64,000 bases of DNA from positions 496,001 to 560,000 of the forward strand of contig NZ_SSNH01000001.1 in NCBI RefSeq assembly GCF_005877005.1. The letters are read 5' to 3'. This document shows positions 53,488-62,060 of the stretch, in pieces. Source of the stretch: Sinomonas susongensis (GTDB taxonomy: Bacteria > Actinomycetota > Actinomycetes > Actinomycetales > Micrococcaceae). The first letter of the stretch is position 1. Every line of letters begins with the position of its first letter. Made by a program: the position numbers and the translations under genes. Under the pieces are notes generated by a model. The model made no database searches. It was not told where the DNA came from and saw only the letters and a program-made list of their open reading frames with translations.

Positions 53488-54669
53488 ATGACAGCATCGC
53501 CATCCGCCGCGGCGACGGCGCTCCGCCCGTTCGCCGCCTCCGTCCCCGATGCCGATATTGCCGACCTCCGGGCCAGGCTCGCCAGGACCCGATGGCCAGA
53601 CCCCGAGACTGTTCCAGACTGGTCGCAGGGAGTTCGCCTAGCGCACGCTAAGGCGCTGGTGGAGCGCTGGCTGCGAGACTACGACTGGCGCCGGTTCGAG
53701 ACGGCACTGAACCAGTATCCGCAGTTCCTGACGGAGATCGACGGGCTGGACATTCACTTCATCCACGTCAAGTCACCGAACCCCGACGCGATGCCGCTGA
53801 TCCTCACGCACGGGTGGCCGAGCTCGGTTGTGGACTTTCTGAAACTGATCAGCCCGCTCACCGACCCGGGCGCTCACGGCGGTACGGCTGAGGACTCCTT
53901 CGACGTGGTGGTCCCGTCGCTGCCCGGGTTCGGATTCTCCGGAAAGCCGACCGAACCGGGATGGAATGTAGGCCGCATCGCGGCGGCATGGGCCGAGCTG
54001 ATGCGTCGCCTCGGCTATTCCCGATGGGTCGCACACGGCGGTGACTGGGGCTCGGTCGTCACGACCATGCTCGGTGCTATGCAGCCCGCAGGACTGCTCG
54101 GCGTCCACCTGAACACTCCCTATGCGTTCCCGGCAACGATCCCGGAAGACCTGTCACCCGAGGAGCAAAACGCCCTCGACACCCTGGCCCTGTACAGCGG
54201 CCCACTGGGCGGGTCAAACCACCTGCAGGGCACCAAGCCAGAGACTCCGGGGTTTGCCCTCGCAGATTCTCCGGCCGGCCAAGCGGCGTGGATCTACGAA
54301 AAGTTCCAGTCCAAGACCGACAACCAAGGCCTTGCAGAGGACGCAATCGATATCGACGACATCCTGGACACCATCTCCCTGTACTGGTTCACCAACACCG
54401 CTGCGTCCTCCGCTCGCATCTACTGGGAGAACCGGGCAGCCACGATGTCCGGCCCGAAGCTGACGCTCCCGACGGCGGTGACGGTGTTCCCCTACGACAT
54501 CCCGTTAGTGCCGCGAACCTGGATCGAGGAAGCCTACGCAAACCTCATCCACTACGGGGAAGCGAGCAGGGGCGGTCATTTCGCCGCGCTGGAACAGCCC
54601 GGGCTCCTCGTCGACGAGATCCGCACGGGCTTTCGCAGTCTCCGTGACCCGAGGAGCGCGGGCCTGTAG
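53488..54669 (+). CDS. Epoxide hydrolase (microsomal EPHX-type alpha/beta hydrolase)
   Basis: A 393-residue enzyme with the N-terminal EHN cap domain of EPHX1-like hydrolases (IADLRARLARTRWPD, about 24-38). The HGWP oxyanion motif is at 108-111, nucleophile D186 in GGDWGS, and a C-terminal catalytic H364 in GGHFAALEQP. It hydrolyses epoxides to diols. ATG 53488 has GAGGAG at 9-nt spacing; an in-frame GTG at 53452 lies within operator 2 and is unlikely. It is regulated by the divergent TetR repressor; natural inducer and substrate are unknown. Confidence 0.9.
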   Translation: MTASPSAAATALRPFAASVPDADIADLRARLARTRWPDPETVPDWSQGVRLAHAKALVERWLRDYDWRRFETALNQYPQFLTEIDGLDIHFIHVKSPNPDAMPLILTHGWPSSVVDFLKLISPLTDPGAHGGTAEDSFDVVVPSLPGFGFSGKPTEPGWNVGRIAAAWAELMRRLGYSRWVAHGGDWGSVVTTMLGAMQPAGLLGVHLNTPYAFPATIPEDLSPEEQNALDTLALYSGPLGGSNHLQGTKPETPGFALADSPAGQAAWIYEKFQSKTDNQGLAEDAIDIDDILDTISLYWFTNTAASSARIYWENRAATMSGPKLTLPTAVTVFPYDIPLVPRTWIEEAYANLIHYGEASRGGHFAALEQPGLLVDEIRTGFRSLRDPRSAGL

Positions 54670-54722
54670 CTGTACCCGGACCTCGGAATGGATGCAGCCG
54701 GCCTACAGCAGTGTTTTGTTTC

Positions 54723-54929
54723 CTAGCCGTTGAAGTCGCGGAACCCGTAGGCCAGGAAGCGGGGAGCGCGCCCCTTGTGATAGCAGGCGTTGTGGTGCTC
54801 GGCGCATTCGCGGGCCTTCGCCATGTCGGGGAACACAACGCCGTGCCGGTGTGCGTCGCAAGTACTGAGGTAGCCGCGGCCTTCACGGCCGTAGACCGGC
54901 GTTACGAACGCCCCGCCTGAAGACTTCAT
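54723..54929 (-). CDS. Short hypothetical protein
   Basis: A 68-residue protein, MKSSGGAFVTPVYGREGRGY and onward, rich in His, Cys and Arg (CDAHRHG, CAEHHNACYHKG), suggestive of metal binding or a small soluble factor. I do not recognise a family. The ATG is preceded by a long GGAGGAGAAGGAGGAG tract, an excellent ribosome-binding site, which supports it being real. It stands alone between the epoxide hydrolase and the MFS gene, both on the plus strand. Confidence 0.6.
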   Translation of the reverse strand: MKSSGGAFVTPVYGREGRGYLSTCDAHRHGVVFPDMAKARECAEHHNACYHKGRAPRFLAYGFRDFNG

Positions 54930-55073
54930 CGCTCTCCTCCTTCTCCTCCTTGGCTTACCCGATCCGGGCTCAGACGAATCACTCGTTGCCGCTGGGCCCA
55001 GCCTCCGTTGGGCCTGCCCACCGCTGGAGCTGGCCTCTCGACGTTCGCCCACGAGCGGGAGCAGGATGATCCT

Positions 55074-56519
55074 GTGACGATGCCCCGCTCCGGCGAGAAC
55101 AAATCCACGGCCATGACGCAGAACCAGCGTCGAGTCCTGTTCGTCGCCGTGTGCTCGAGCTGCCTCGTGATCCTCGATGGGAGTGCGGTCAACCTCGCGC
55201 TCCCGGCGATGGGCCGCGAACTGGGCGGCGGACTCGCCTTCCAGCAGTGGGTCGTCGACGGCTACCTCCTGACCTTGGGTGCGCTGATCCTCGCCGCAGG
55301 GACGCTCGCGGACCGGTACGGCCGCGCTCGTCTCCTCGAGATCGGGATCGTCGCGTTTGCGGTGACCTCCCTCGTCTGTGGGCTCTCGTGGAATGCCTGG
55401 ATGCTGGTTGCGGCGCGGATTCTCCAGGGTACGGCCGCAGCCGTCGTTACCCCGAGCGCCCTTGCGCTGATCATGGCCTCGGCAGACGGGGGAGTGCGGG
55501 CCCGGATGATCGGACAGTGGACCGCGTGGACCGCGGCTGCGTCGGTCGCCGCTCCGTTCATCGGTGGAGCTGCGGTGGACCTTGCAACGTGGCGGCTCGT
55601 CTTCCTCGTCAACATCATCCCGTCGGCCCTGATGTGGCGCCCGCTCGCGCTGCTGCGCCGCGAGGCTCCACATGTCGCGCCCGCGGGCAGGTTCGATGCC
55701 CTCGGAGCGGCGCTGGCCGTCGTCGGCCTCGGCGGCCTGGTGCTCGGGCTCATCGAGCAGGGCACCTCAGGCTGGGGGAGTCCCCTCGCCATAGGGTGCC
55801 TCGTCGTCGGCGTCGCGGGCTGCGTCGCCTTCGTTGCCCGCCAGCGCACGGCCGCGTCGCCCATGCTTCCGCTCGGGCTGTTCCGAGAGCGGAACTTCGC
55901 GGCAGGCAACCTCGCGACCCTGTGGGCCTACGGAGGCCTCGGGATGAGCTTCTTCGTGCTGGGCCTGTATCTGCAGCAGCGGATGGGACTGCACGCATTC
56001 GAGGCGGGGCTCGGGCTGCTGCCCGCGACCCTGTGCCTCCTCTTCCTCTCCCCGACGGCGGCCCGGCTGGGTGCGCGCATCGGGCCGCGGCTCCCCATGG
56101 CCCTCGGTCCGGCCCTTGCCGCGGGATCGTGCGCTTGGATGGCGTTCGAGGTGCCTCCGCTGACCTACTGGCGGGACATCTTCGCTCCGGTCGTGCTGTT
56201 CGGGCTGGGACTTGCACTCATGGTCGCACCCCTCACCTCGGCTGTCCTCGGCGCCGTGCCGACGGAGGATTCCGGGATCGGCTCCGCGGTGAACAACGCC
56301 GTCGCCCGTATTGCCTCCCTCGTGTGCATCGCGGCGACCGGCGCGATCATGGGCGGAGTGGTCGACGACGCAGGGTTCCGCCGTGGCCTGCTCGCTACGG
56401 GCCTGCTTCTGGCCGCGAGTGCTGTCAGTTCGGCTCTCTGGATCCGCAATCCCGGCCGTGCGGGGGCGGGCCTCGAGGGCGGGCTTCCCGGCGAGGCGGC
56501 CAGCCAGACCGGCGAGTGA
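55074..56519 (+). CDS. MFS drug/solute exporter (DHA2, EmrB/QacA-like)
   Basis: A 481-residue major facilitator with about 14 helices. Motif A LADRYGRARLLEIG lies after helix 2, and motif C-like residues follow; the helix-1 segment LVILDGSAVNLALPAMGREL is typical of DHA2 exporters. GTG 55074 has AGGA at 7-nt spacing and is preferred over ATG 55080. No regulator is linked apart from mntR, which converges on it. Substrate unknown. Confidence 0.85.
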   Translation: MTMPRSGENKSTAMTQNQRRVLFVAVCSSCLVILDGSAVNLALPAMGRELGGGLAFQQWVVDGYLLTLGALILAAGTLADRYGRARLLEIGIVAFAVTSLVCGLSWNAWMLVAARILQGTAAAVVTPSALALIMASADGGVRARMIGQWTAWTAAASVAAPFIGGAAVDLATWRLVFLVNIIPSALMWRPLALLRREAPHVAPAGRFDALGAALAVVGLGGLVLGLIEQGTSGWGSPLAIGCLVVGVAGCVAFVARQRTAASPMLPLGLFRERNFAAGNLATLWAYGGLGMSFFVLGLYLQQRMGLHAFEAGLGLLPATLCLLFLSPTAARLGARIGPRLPMALGPALAAGSCAWMAFEVPPLTYWRDIFAPVVLFGLGLALMVAPLTSAVLGAVPTEDSGIGSAVNNAVARIASLVCIAATGAIMGGVVDDAGFRRGLLATGLLLAASAVSSALWIRNPGRAGAGLEGGLPGEAASQTGE

Positions 56520-56545
56520 TACCGGCAAGTGATCCGGAAGGCGGG

Positions 56546-57256
56546 TCAGGCGTCTTCCAGGGTGCAGCCCTCGTGCGGCGCCTCGCTGTGGACCCACAGC
56601 GACGAGGCGATCGTATCGGGGACGTCGAACTCATGGGCGCCGTTCCCCGCCCCGATCCGCACGACGAGCGGACCCCCGAAGGGCTTCCTCCGGACGACCC
56701 GGATCGCCGTGTCCAGCACAATGTGCTCTTGGGCGAGGTAGCGGAGCATCTCCGGGTCGTCGTCGCTGATCCGGGTGATCAGGCCTTCGTGCCCGGGGTC
56801 GAGATCGCCGAGCGGGAGTGCCGGTGGATGCTCGACCCGCCCAGTCGGGCTGGGGATCGGGTCGCCATGCGGATCCCGGTCCGGGTGCCCGAGCTTCTCG
56901 GCGAGGCGCTCGACGAACAGGTCGGAGACGGCGTGCTCGAGCTGCTCCGCCTCGTCATGGACCTCGTCCCAGCTGTAGCCGAGCTCCTGGACGAGGAACG
57001 TTTCGAGGAGCCGATGGCGCCGAACCATGGTGAGGGCAAGACGCTCGCCTTCGATGGTGAGCCGCACGGCACCGTAGGGCCGGTGGTCGACGAGCCCTTG
57101 GTCCTTGAGCTTGCGAACCATCTCCGAGACGGACGAGTTGGCGACGCCGAGGCGGGCCGCCAGCTGGGACGACGTGATGGGCTTGTCCTGCCATTCCGTG
57201 AACGAGTAGATCACCTTCACGTAATCCTCGATCGAGGAGGATGGCTGGCTCTTCAC
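56546..57256 (-). CDS. mntR: Manganese-responsive regulator MntR (DtxR family)
   Basis: A 236-residue DtxR-family repressor. The N-terminal HTH covers about 7-60 (SIEDYVKVIYSFTEW, TSSQLAARLGVANSSVSEMV), the dimerisation domain follows with the metal-binding segment ELGYSWDEVHDEAEQLEHAVS, and the C-terminus carries an SH3/FeoA-like domain (~150-236). The mntH stop lies 16 nt before its start, so the two form one operon on the minus strand, giving feedback control of manganese uptake. The GTG at 57256 is chosen; upstream in-frame codons lack family similarity. Iron versus manganese specificity is inferred from the neighbour. Confidence 0.87.
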   Translation of the reverse strand: MKSQPSSSIEDYVKVIYSFTEWQDKPITSSQLAARLGVANSSVSEMVRKLKDQGLVDHRPYGAVRLTIEGERLALTMVRRHRLLETFLVQELGYSWDEVHDEAEQLEHAVSDLFVERLAEKLGHPDRDPHGDPIPSPTGRVEHPPALPLGDLDPGHEGLITRISDDDPEMLRYLAQEHIVLDTAIRVVRRKPFGGPLVVRIGAGNGAHEFDVPDTIASSLWVHSEAPHEGCTLEDA

Positions 57257-57272
57257 CTTTCCAAGCCTACCG

Positions 57273-58544
57273 TCAGGCCATTGGCACGAACGTGAGCCAC
57301 AGGAGTGCGAGGTTGAGCGCGATGACGAGCCCAGCGCTCGCCCATGATGCGGCTTTGAGGACGGGCGAGGACACGAAAGCGCCCACGAGCCGACGCTCCG
57401 AGGTGAGCCGGATGAGCGGAACAAGCGCGAAAGGGATCCCGAAGCTCAAGACGACTTGGCTCACGACGAGCGAGAGCGTTGGATCGACGCCGAGCGAGAG
57501 GAGCAGCGCCGACGGGACGAGGGTGATGGTGCGCCGCAGGACGACCGGAATGCGCCGCTGGAGCAGCCCGTCCATGATGGTCGCCCCCGCGTAGGAGCCG
57601 ACTGCGCTCGATGCCAGACCGCTTGCGAGGAGCCCGACGGCGAACACAGTCCCCACGAGTGGCCCGAGCGCGTCCGCTATGGCAGCATGCGCGCCCTCGA
57701 TGGTGTCGGTGCCGCCCTTGCCGCCCAGCGTCGAGGCAGCCAGGAGGAGCATCCCGACGTTGACGACGCCGGCGACGCCCAGGGCGAGGAGGACGTCCAG
57801 TCTCGTCCCGTGGAGGAGGCGGGCAAGGGCGGTCGCCGGTACGTGTGTATGGGGATCGGCCCGGTGACGGTCCCGGGAAAGCGCCGAATGCACGTAGATG
57901 GCGTGCGGCATGACCGTTGCGCCCAGCATCGACGCGGCCAGCAGCAGCGTGTCGGGCCCCTCGAAATGCGGCACGAGGCCAGCGGCGACTCCGGCAGGTG
58001 ACGGTGGGCTCACGACGAGCCCGGCGAGGAACCCGATCGTGATGACGGTGAGGAGGCCTATGATCGCCAGTTCGAAGCGCTGCTGGGTCCGGTGGTCCTG
58101 GATCGCGAGGATTCCCAGGGAGACCGCTCCCACGATGACGGCACCGATCGGCAACGGGACGCGGAACAGGAGTTGGAGGGCGATCGCTCCGCCAACGACT
58201 TCCGCGAGGTCGGTCGCGAGCGCGACGACCTCGGCCTGTAGCCAGAAGAGGCGCCGGCCTCCGGGACTCAGGCGTTGGCTCAGGAGCTCGGGGAGCGTCC
58301 GGCCCGTGACGATCCCGAGCTTCGCGGACTGGTACTGGATGAGCATGGCCATCGCGTTCGCTATCACGAGCACCCAGACGAGAAGGTAGCCGTAGCGGGC
58401 GCCGGCCGTGAGGTTGGCGGCGACGTTGCCTGGGTCCACGTAGGCTATCGAGGCGACGAAAGCTGGGCCCATGAGGCCCGCGGCGAGCCGCCACGTGCCG
58501 CGCGTGGCAGCCCGCGGAGGCGTCCCACGCTCCGTCCGGCTCAT
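57273..58544 (-). CDS. mntH: Nramp-type manganese transporter
   Basis: A 423-residue divalent-cation/proton symporter with about 11 helices. The hallmark DPGN (37-40, helix 1) and MPHAIYVHSAL (helix 6) metal-binding motifs are intact. It imports Mn2+ (and possibly Fe2+). ATG 58544 has GGAG at 8-nt spacing; the frame continues far upstream inside the preceding gene, but that part has no similarity. A palindromic MntR-like operator lies 67-91 nt upstream. Confidence 0.93.
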   Translation of the reverse strand: MSRTERGTPPRAATRGTWRLAAGLMGPAFVASIAYVDPGNVAANLTAGARYGYLLVWVLVIANAMAMLIQYQSAKLGIVTGRTLPELLSQRLSPGGRRLFWLQAEVVALATDLAEVVGGAIALQLLFRVPLPIGAVIVGAVSLGILAIQDHRTQQRFELAIIGLLTVITIGFLAGLVVSPPSPAGVAAGLVPHFEGPDTLLLAASMLGATVMPHAIYVHSALSRDRHRADPHTHVPATALARLLHGTRLDVLLALGVAGVVNVGMLLLAASTLGGKGGTDTIEGAHAAIADALGPLVGTVFAVGLLASGLASSAVGSYAGATIMDGLLQRRIPVVLRRTITLVPSALLLSLGVDPTLSLVVSQVVLSFGIPFALVPLIRLTSERRLVGAFVSSPVLKAASWASAGLVIALNLALLWLTFVPMA

Positions 58545-58610
58545 CCTCGCCACTCCAATGCCGCTCCCGCTCCCGAGCAGAGGGGCTACCTTTTGATACA
58601 CCTCATCGCC

Positions 58611-58632
58611 AAATTTCGGCTTACCTAAATTT
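58611..58632 (-). promoter_or_regulatory. Candidate MntR box upstream of mntH
   Basis: An imperfect 22-bp palindrome, AAATTT-N-GG-N4-CC-N-AAATTT, with embedded CCTAAATTTAGG (58624-58635). It resembles DtxR/MntR operators (TTAGGTNAGCC core on the minus strand), lies upstream of mntH-mntR and overlaps the stop codon of the methyltransferase gene. Confidence 0.65.
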
Positions 58633-59425
58633 AGGCCTTCTGGTGCGGAGGGACAAGAGGCTGGGCCCGGGAAGGTCTGGCACGCCAGACCTGCGTGACG
58701 TAGGGGAGCAGGATCACCGCGTCGATGTCGTGGCCCAGATGTTCGTGGAGGTACCAGTCCAGGTTCGCCTCGACCCGGCCGCGATGTTCCGCGGTGGCCC
58801 GCAGGTAGTAGCTCCGCGACTTGGCGAGCTCGACGACCCCGCCCGTGGTGATCGGCTCCTCCCAGCGGAAGGATGCAGACTCCCAGCCTGTCAGCTCCGG
58901 TCCCGACGGGGGATGGTAGCCGGGCTTGTGGACGTCTCCCGCATGCATGATCCGCGAGAGCCGGTGCACCCAGGGAACCGACGTGTCGAGCTGATTCCAC
59001 ACGAGGGCGGCGCGGCCACCGGGTGTAAGGAGCCGTACCACTTCCCGCGTCGCAGTGGGAACGTCGAACCAATGCCACGCCTGCGCGGCGACCACGAGGT
59101 CCGCTGAGGCAGCCGGCAGCCCTGTGGACTCGGCCATCCCGACCACGGTCCTCACGCCCGGGTGCAGCCGGCGCAGCTCGCCGAGCATGTCGGGGCTCGG
59201 ATCGACGGCGGTCACCTCGAGCCCGCGGGCCGAGAGCATCCCTGACAGCTTGCCGGTCCCAGCGCCGAGGTCGACGGCGGTGCGCGCCTGTGCAGGCACG
59301 AGCCAGTCCACGGCGTCCTCGGGATAACCGGGCCGCACCTTCTCGTAGTGCTCTCCGCCGGCCATGAACGCCCGGGCGAGCTCCCGCCGTCGTCGATCGT
59401 CGAACTTGGGTCCGCCGCGCGCCAT
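58631..59425 (-). CDS. Class I SAM-dependent methyltransferase
   Basis: A 264-residue methyltransferase with motif I VDLGAGTGKLSGML (51-64), acidic VTAVDPSPDM (about 73-82) and a post-I AQAWHWFD segment. Family resemblance is to UbiE/type-11 methyltransferases; substrate unknown. The ATG 59425 follows GAAGAAGG. It ends at a stop overlapping the candidate MntR box, so its mRNA must read through or stop there. The protein has no membrane segment. Confidence 0.88.
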   Translation of the reverse strand: MARGGPKFDDRRRRELARAFMAGGEHYEKVRPGYPEDAVDWLVPAQARTAVDLGAGTGKLSGMLSARGLEVTAVDPSPDMLGELRRLHPGVRTVVGMAESTGLPAASADLVVAAQAWHWFDVPTATREVVRLLTPGGRAALVWNQLDTSVPWVHRLSRIMHAGDVHKPGYHPPSGPELTGWESASFRWEEPITTGGVVELAKSRSYYLRATAEHRGRVEANLDWYLHEHLGHDIDAVILLPYVTQVWRARPSRAQPLVPPHQKA

Positions 59426-59510
59426 GCCTTCTTCCTCCCGGAAAGCCTTGATCTCCGACGAGGAATCTACCCGGGAGGCAGGCGTGGCTGCACCTCGGCT
59501 ACCGGGGCGC

Positions 59511-60956
59511 TCAGTCCTCCGCGGCGCAGGGCGCGGCGCCCGCCGTGCCGGGCGTGTTCGGCGCCCACTCCGGGAACTGGCGGGAATCGTCCACAGGAAT
59601 CCAGCGGCCGGCGTCGACCGTGTAGTCGAGCCGCAAGCCGTGCTCCACGAGCTCGCGCACTCCGGCCACGAGGCGTTCGACATCCTCGAGACGCGAACCG
59701 AGCCCGAAACTCGCACGGAGGGATCCCGAAGCGAGACCCAGCCGGCGCAGGGCCGGGTGGGCGCAGAAGCGGCCGTCACGGAGGCCCACGCCATGCTCGG
59801 CTGAGAGATAGGCCGCTGCGAGACCGGCGTCGTGGCCCTCCACCGAGAAGTTGACGATGCCCACTGCTCCGCGGGACGCGGGACTGGCCCCCAGGTCCGA
59901 ATCCTCGAACAGCCGGTGCACGGTGACGCCCTCGATCTGGCCGAGTCCTTCCACCAGCGCGTCACGGAGCTGCTGCTCATGGCGGTACCACGACTCCACA
60001 TCGAGGCTCCCGAGCACTTGGGCGGCCTTGGCGAGGGTCGCCGCCCCGAGCACGTTGGGGGACCCCGCCTCGTGACGCGCCGTGCCGTCCGCCCACGCGA
60101 CCGAGTCAAGACGGACCTCCCGAACGGCGCCTCCGCCCGAGAGGTACGGACGGCCGCTGTCGAGCCAATCCCGTCGGCCCACGAGGACGCCCGCGCCGAA
60201 CGGCGCGTAGAGCTTGTGACCCGAGAACGCCAGGTAGTCGATGCCGGCCTCCGCGATGTCGATGCGGCGGTGCGGCGCGAGCTGCGCGGCGTCGACCACG
60301 ATGCGGGCGCCATGCTCATGGGCAAGGGCCGCAAGCTCGGCGACGGGCAGGATCTCGCCCGTGATGTTGGAGGCACCCGTGACGGCGACAAGGCTGATTT
60401 CGCCCGCCTTGAGCCACGCCCTGACCCGCTCGAGCGTCTCGGAGAGCGTGCGTGCGGCGACAACGCTCCGGTGTGGGCCGTCCTGCCAGGGCAGGAGGTT
60501 GGCGTGGTGCTCGATGTCGAGGTACAGGACGTCGCCGGCCGCCGGGAGGCAGCCGGCCAGCAGGTTGAGCGAGTCCGTCGTATTGCGGGTGAAGATGACC
60601 TCGTCGTCGGGGCGCCCGCCCACGAACTCGCGGACAATGGTCCGCGCGTTCTCGTAGACCGAGGTGCTGACCTGCGAGGCGTAGCCGGCCCCGCGGTGCA
60701 CGCTCGCGTAGAACGGGAGCACCTCGTTGAGGTGTGCGGCAACCTCGGTCAGGGCTGGCGCGGATGCTGCGTAGTCGAGGTTCACGTATCGAGTGCTGCC
60801 GCCGCCCACGAGTGGAGCGACCAGCTCGGCGCCGACGACCTCGGCGATCGGGCGGCTGGCGTCCGGGTAGTCGTCGGCGCGGATAGTGCGGACAGGAGAT
60901 CCTGCGGAAGGGCGGGTGTCTGCCGGGGAGGGAGAAACGACGGTGGGTGTGCTCAC
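59511..60956 (-). CDS. Class V aminotransferase, SufS/cysteine-desulfurase-like
   Basis: A 481-residue PLP enzyme. The PLP lysine is K248 (FSGHKLYAPFGAG), D222 lies in VDAAQLAPH, and HHANLLPW and VHRGAGYAS are as in SufS/CsdA. The sequence around C398 (RFCAHP) aligns with the catalytic cysteine loop of SufS (RTGHHCAQP), so desulfurase activity is plausible. A C-terminal ~50 residues extend past the fold. The GTG start is set by GAGG at 6-nt spacing. A SAM-IV riboswitch precedes it (61020-61108), linking it to methionine/sulfur metabolism. There are no suf or isc neighbours. Confidence 0.82.
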   Translation of the reverse strand: MSTPTVVSPSPADTRPSAGSPVRTIRADDYPDASRPIAEVVGAELVAPLVGGGSTRYVNLDYAASAPALTEVAAHLNEVLPFYASVHRGAGYASQVSTSVYENARTIVREFVGGRPDDEVIFTRNTTDSLNLLAGCLPAAGDVLYLDIEHHANLLPWQDGPHRSVVAARTLSETLERVRAWLKAGEISLVAVTGASNITGEILPVAELAALAHEHGARIVVDAAQLAPHRRIDIAEAGIDYLAFSGHKLYAPFGAGVLVGRRDWLDSGRPYLSGGGAVREVRLDSVAWADGTARHEAGSPNVLGAATLAKAAQVLGSLDVESWYRHEQQLRDALVEGLGQIEGVTVHRLFEDSDLGASPASRGAVGIVNFSVEGHDAGLAAAYLSAEHGVGLRDGRFCAHPALRRLGLASGSLRASFGLGSRLEDVERLVAGVRELVEHGLRLDYTVDAGRWIPVDDSRQFPEWAPNTPGTAGAAPCAAED

Positions 60957-61019
60957 GGTGCACCTCAGGGTCGGGGCCCCGCCTCGCGGGGGCCGCGCTT
61001 GCCAGATCCGCTCCGGACT

Positions 61020-61108
61020 GGCCTGGTCGTCACCCGGGGCACCCCGCCGCGTTGGAGGGTTGCCGGCCAGCAAGCCGGGGCTTCGCGCTGGCACTCGTGA
61101 CCTGACCA
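61020..61108 (-). ncRNA. SAM-IV riboswitch
   Basis: On the minus strand the element contains the conserved actinobacterial SAM-IV blocks GAGTGCCAGC, AAGCCCCGGCTTGCTGGCC, GGCAACCCTCC and GGGGTGCCCCGGGTGA. P1 pairs GTCAC with GTGAC (plus 61097-61101 and 61029-61033). It lies 64 nt upstream of the desulfurase-like gene. A GC-rich hairpin (plus 60975-60994, one-base bulge) sits between aptamer and ribosome-binding site as a likely expression platform. SAM-IV riboswitches normally turn sulfur/methionine genes off when S-adenosylmethionine is high. Confidence 0.9.
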
Positions 61109-61192
61109 CGAGACTAGAGGAGGACGACGGGTCGCCTCCAGCCCGTCATCACGTGTTACAGCTCGTTAAGGCTGCTTCTGCTCGCGCGCGCT

Positions 61193-62011
61193 TCAGGGCC
61201 GGAGCAGGTCGTCGTGCTCCGGGTTGAGGCGCCGCAGCACCTCCGAGTGGAGAATGCCGTTGGTCGCGAGGGCGTTTCCTCCCCATGGGCCTTCCACGCC
61301 CTCGAGGGACGTGAACCGGCCGCCGGCCTCCGTCACGATCGGCACTAGCGCGGCCATGTCGTACAGCGCGAGTTCGGGCTCCGTCGCGATGTCCACAGCG
61401 CCCTCCGCGACAAGGCAGTACGACCAGAAGTCGCCGTACGCACGTGTGCGCCACACGTCCTCGGTGAGCGTCAGGAAGTTGCCGAGGCTTCCCCGTTCGC
61501 GCCAGCCGGACAGGCTCGAGTAGGAGAGCGAGGCGTCCTCGGTGCGGGCCACGTCCGAGACCTTGAGCCGGGTTGCAGCGGCGAGGGAGCGGCCCGTGTA
61601 GGCGCCCACGCCCTTCGCGGCCCACCATCTGCGTCCCAGGGCCGGGGCGCTGACGACGCCGACGACGATATCGTCGCCGTCCGCGAGGGCTATGAGCGTC
61701 GCCCATACGGGGACGCCCCGCACGAAGTTCTTCGTTCCGTCGATGGGGTCGATGATCCACCGACGGGCGCCGTGGCCGGTCGTGCCGAATTCTTCCCCGA
61801 TCACTGCATCCCGCGGGCGCGACCGCGAGAGCTGTCCGCGGATGGCCTCCTCCGCCGCCCGGTCCGCGTCGGTGACCGGAGTGAGGTCCGGCTTCGTCTC
61901 CACCCGCAGGTCGATGGCCTTGAACCGGTCCATCGTCTGGGCGTCGACGGAATCGGCGAGAACGTGGGCCAGACGGAGATCGTCGGTGTAGCCTTCGGCG
62001 GCAGGGGTCAT
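61193..62011 (-). CDS. hisN: Histidinol-phosphatase (inositol-monophosphatase family), HisN
   Basis: A 272-residue phosphatase with IMPase motifs GEEFG (metal site), [11 protein letters not shown] and a C-terminal [15 protein letters not shown] segment. Actinobacterial HisN performs the penultimate step of histidine synthesis, and the aroA-rsgA-hisN order is conserved in this group, supporting the assignment. Start ATG 62011; GTG 62020 is an alternative. The stop lies 85 nt upstream of the SAM-IV element. Confidence 0.9.
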   Translation of the reverse strand: MTPAAEGYTDDLRLAHVLADSVDAQTMDRFKAIDLRVETKPDLTPVTDADRAAEEAIRGQLSRSRPRDAVIGEEFGTTGHGARRWIIDPIDGTKNFVRGVPVWATLIALADGDDIVVGVVSAPALGRRWWAAKGVGAYTGRSLAAATRLKVSDVARTEDASLSYSSLSGWRERGSLGNFLTLTEDVWRTRAYGDFWSYCLVAEGAVDIATEPELALYDMAALVPIVTEAGGRFTSLEGVEGPWGGNALATNGILHSEVLRRLNPEHDDLLRP

Positions 62012-62060
62012 GGGATCCACGCTATCGCCTCCGGTACCCGCCGGCTGGGAGGCTCCGGGC

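Noticed and set aside
55151-57295. A 714-codon plus-strand frame through the MFS gene and opposite mntR
   Set aside because: An out-of-frame high-GC artefact; the MFS and mntR reading frames both show clear motifs.
58631-60742. A 703-codon minus-strand frame joining the methyltransferase to upstream sequence
   Set aside because: Residues before 59425 are a shadow frame of the desulfurase-like gene; the methyltransferase begins at the ATG with a good ribosome-binding site.
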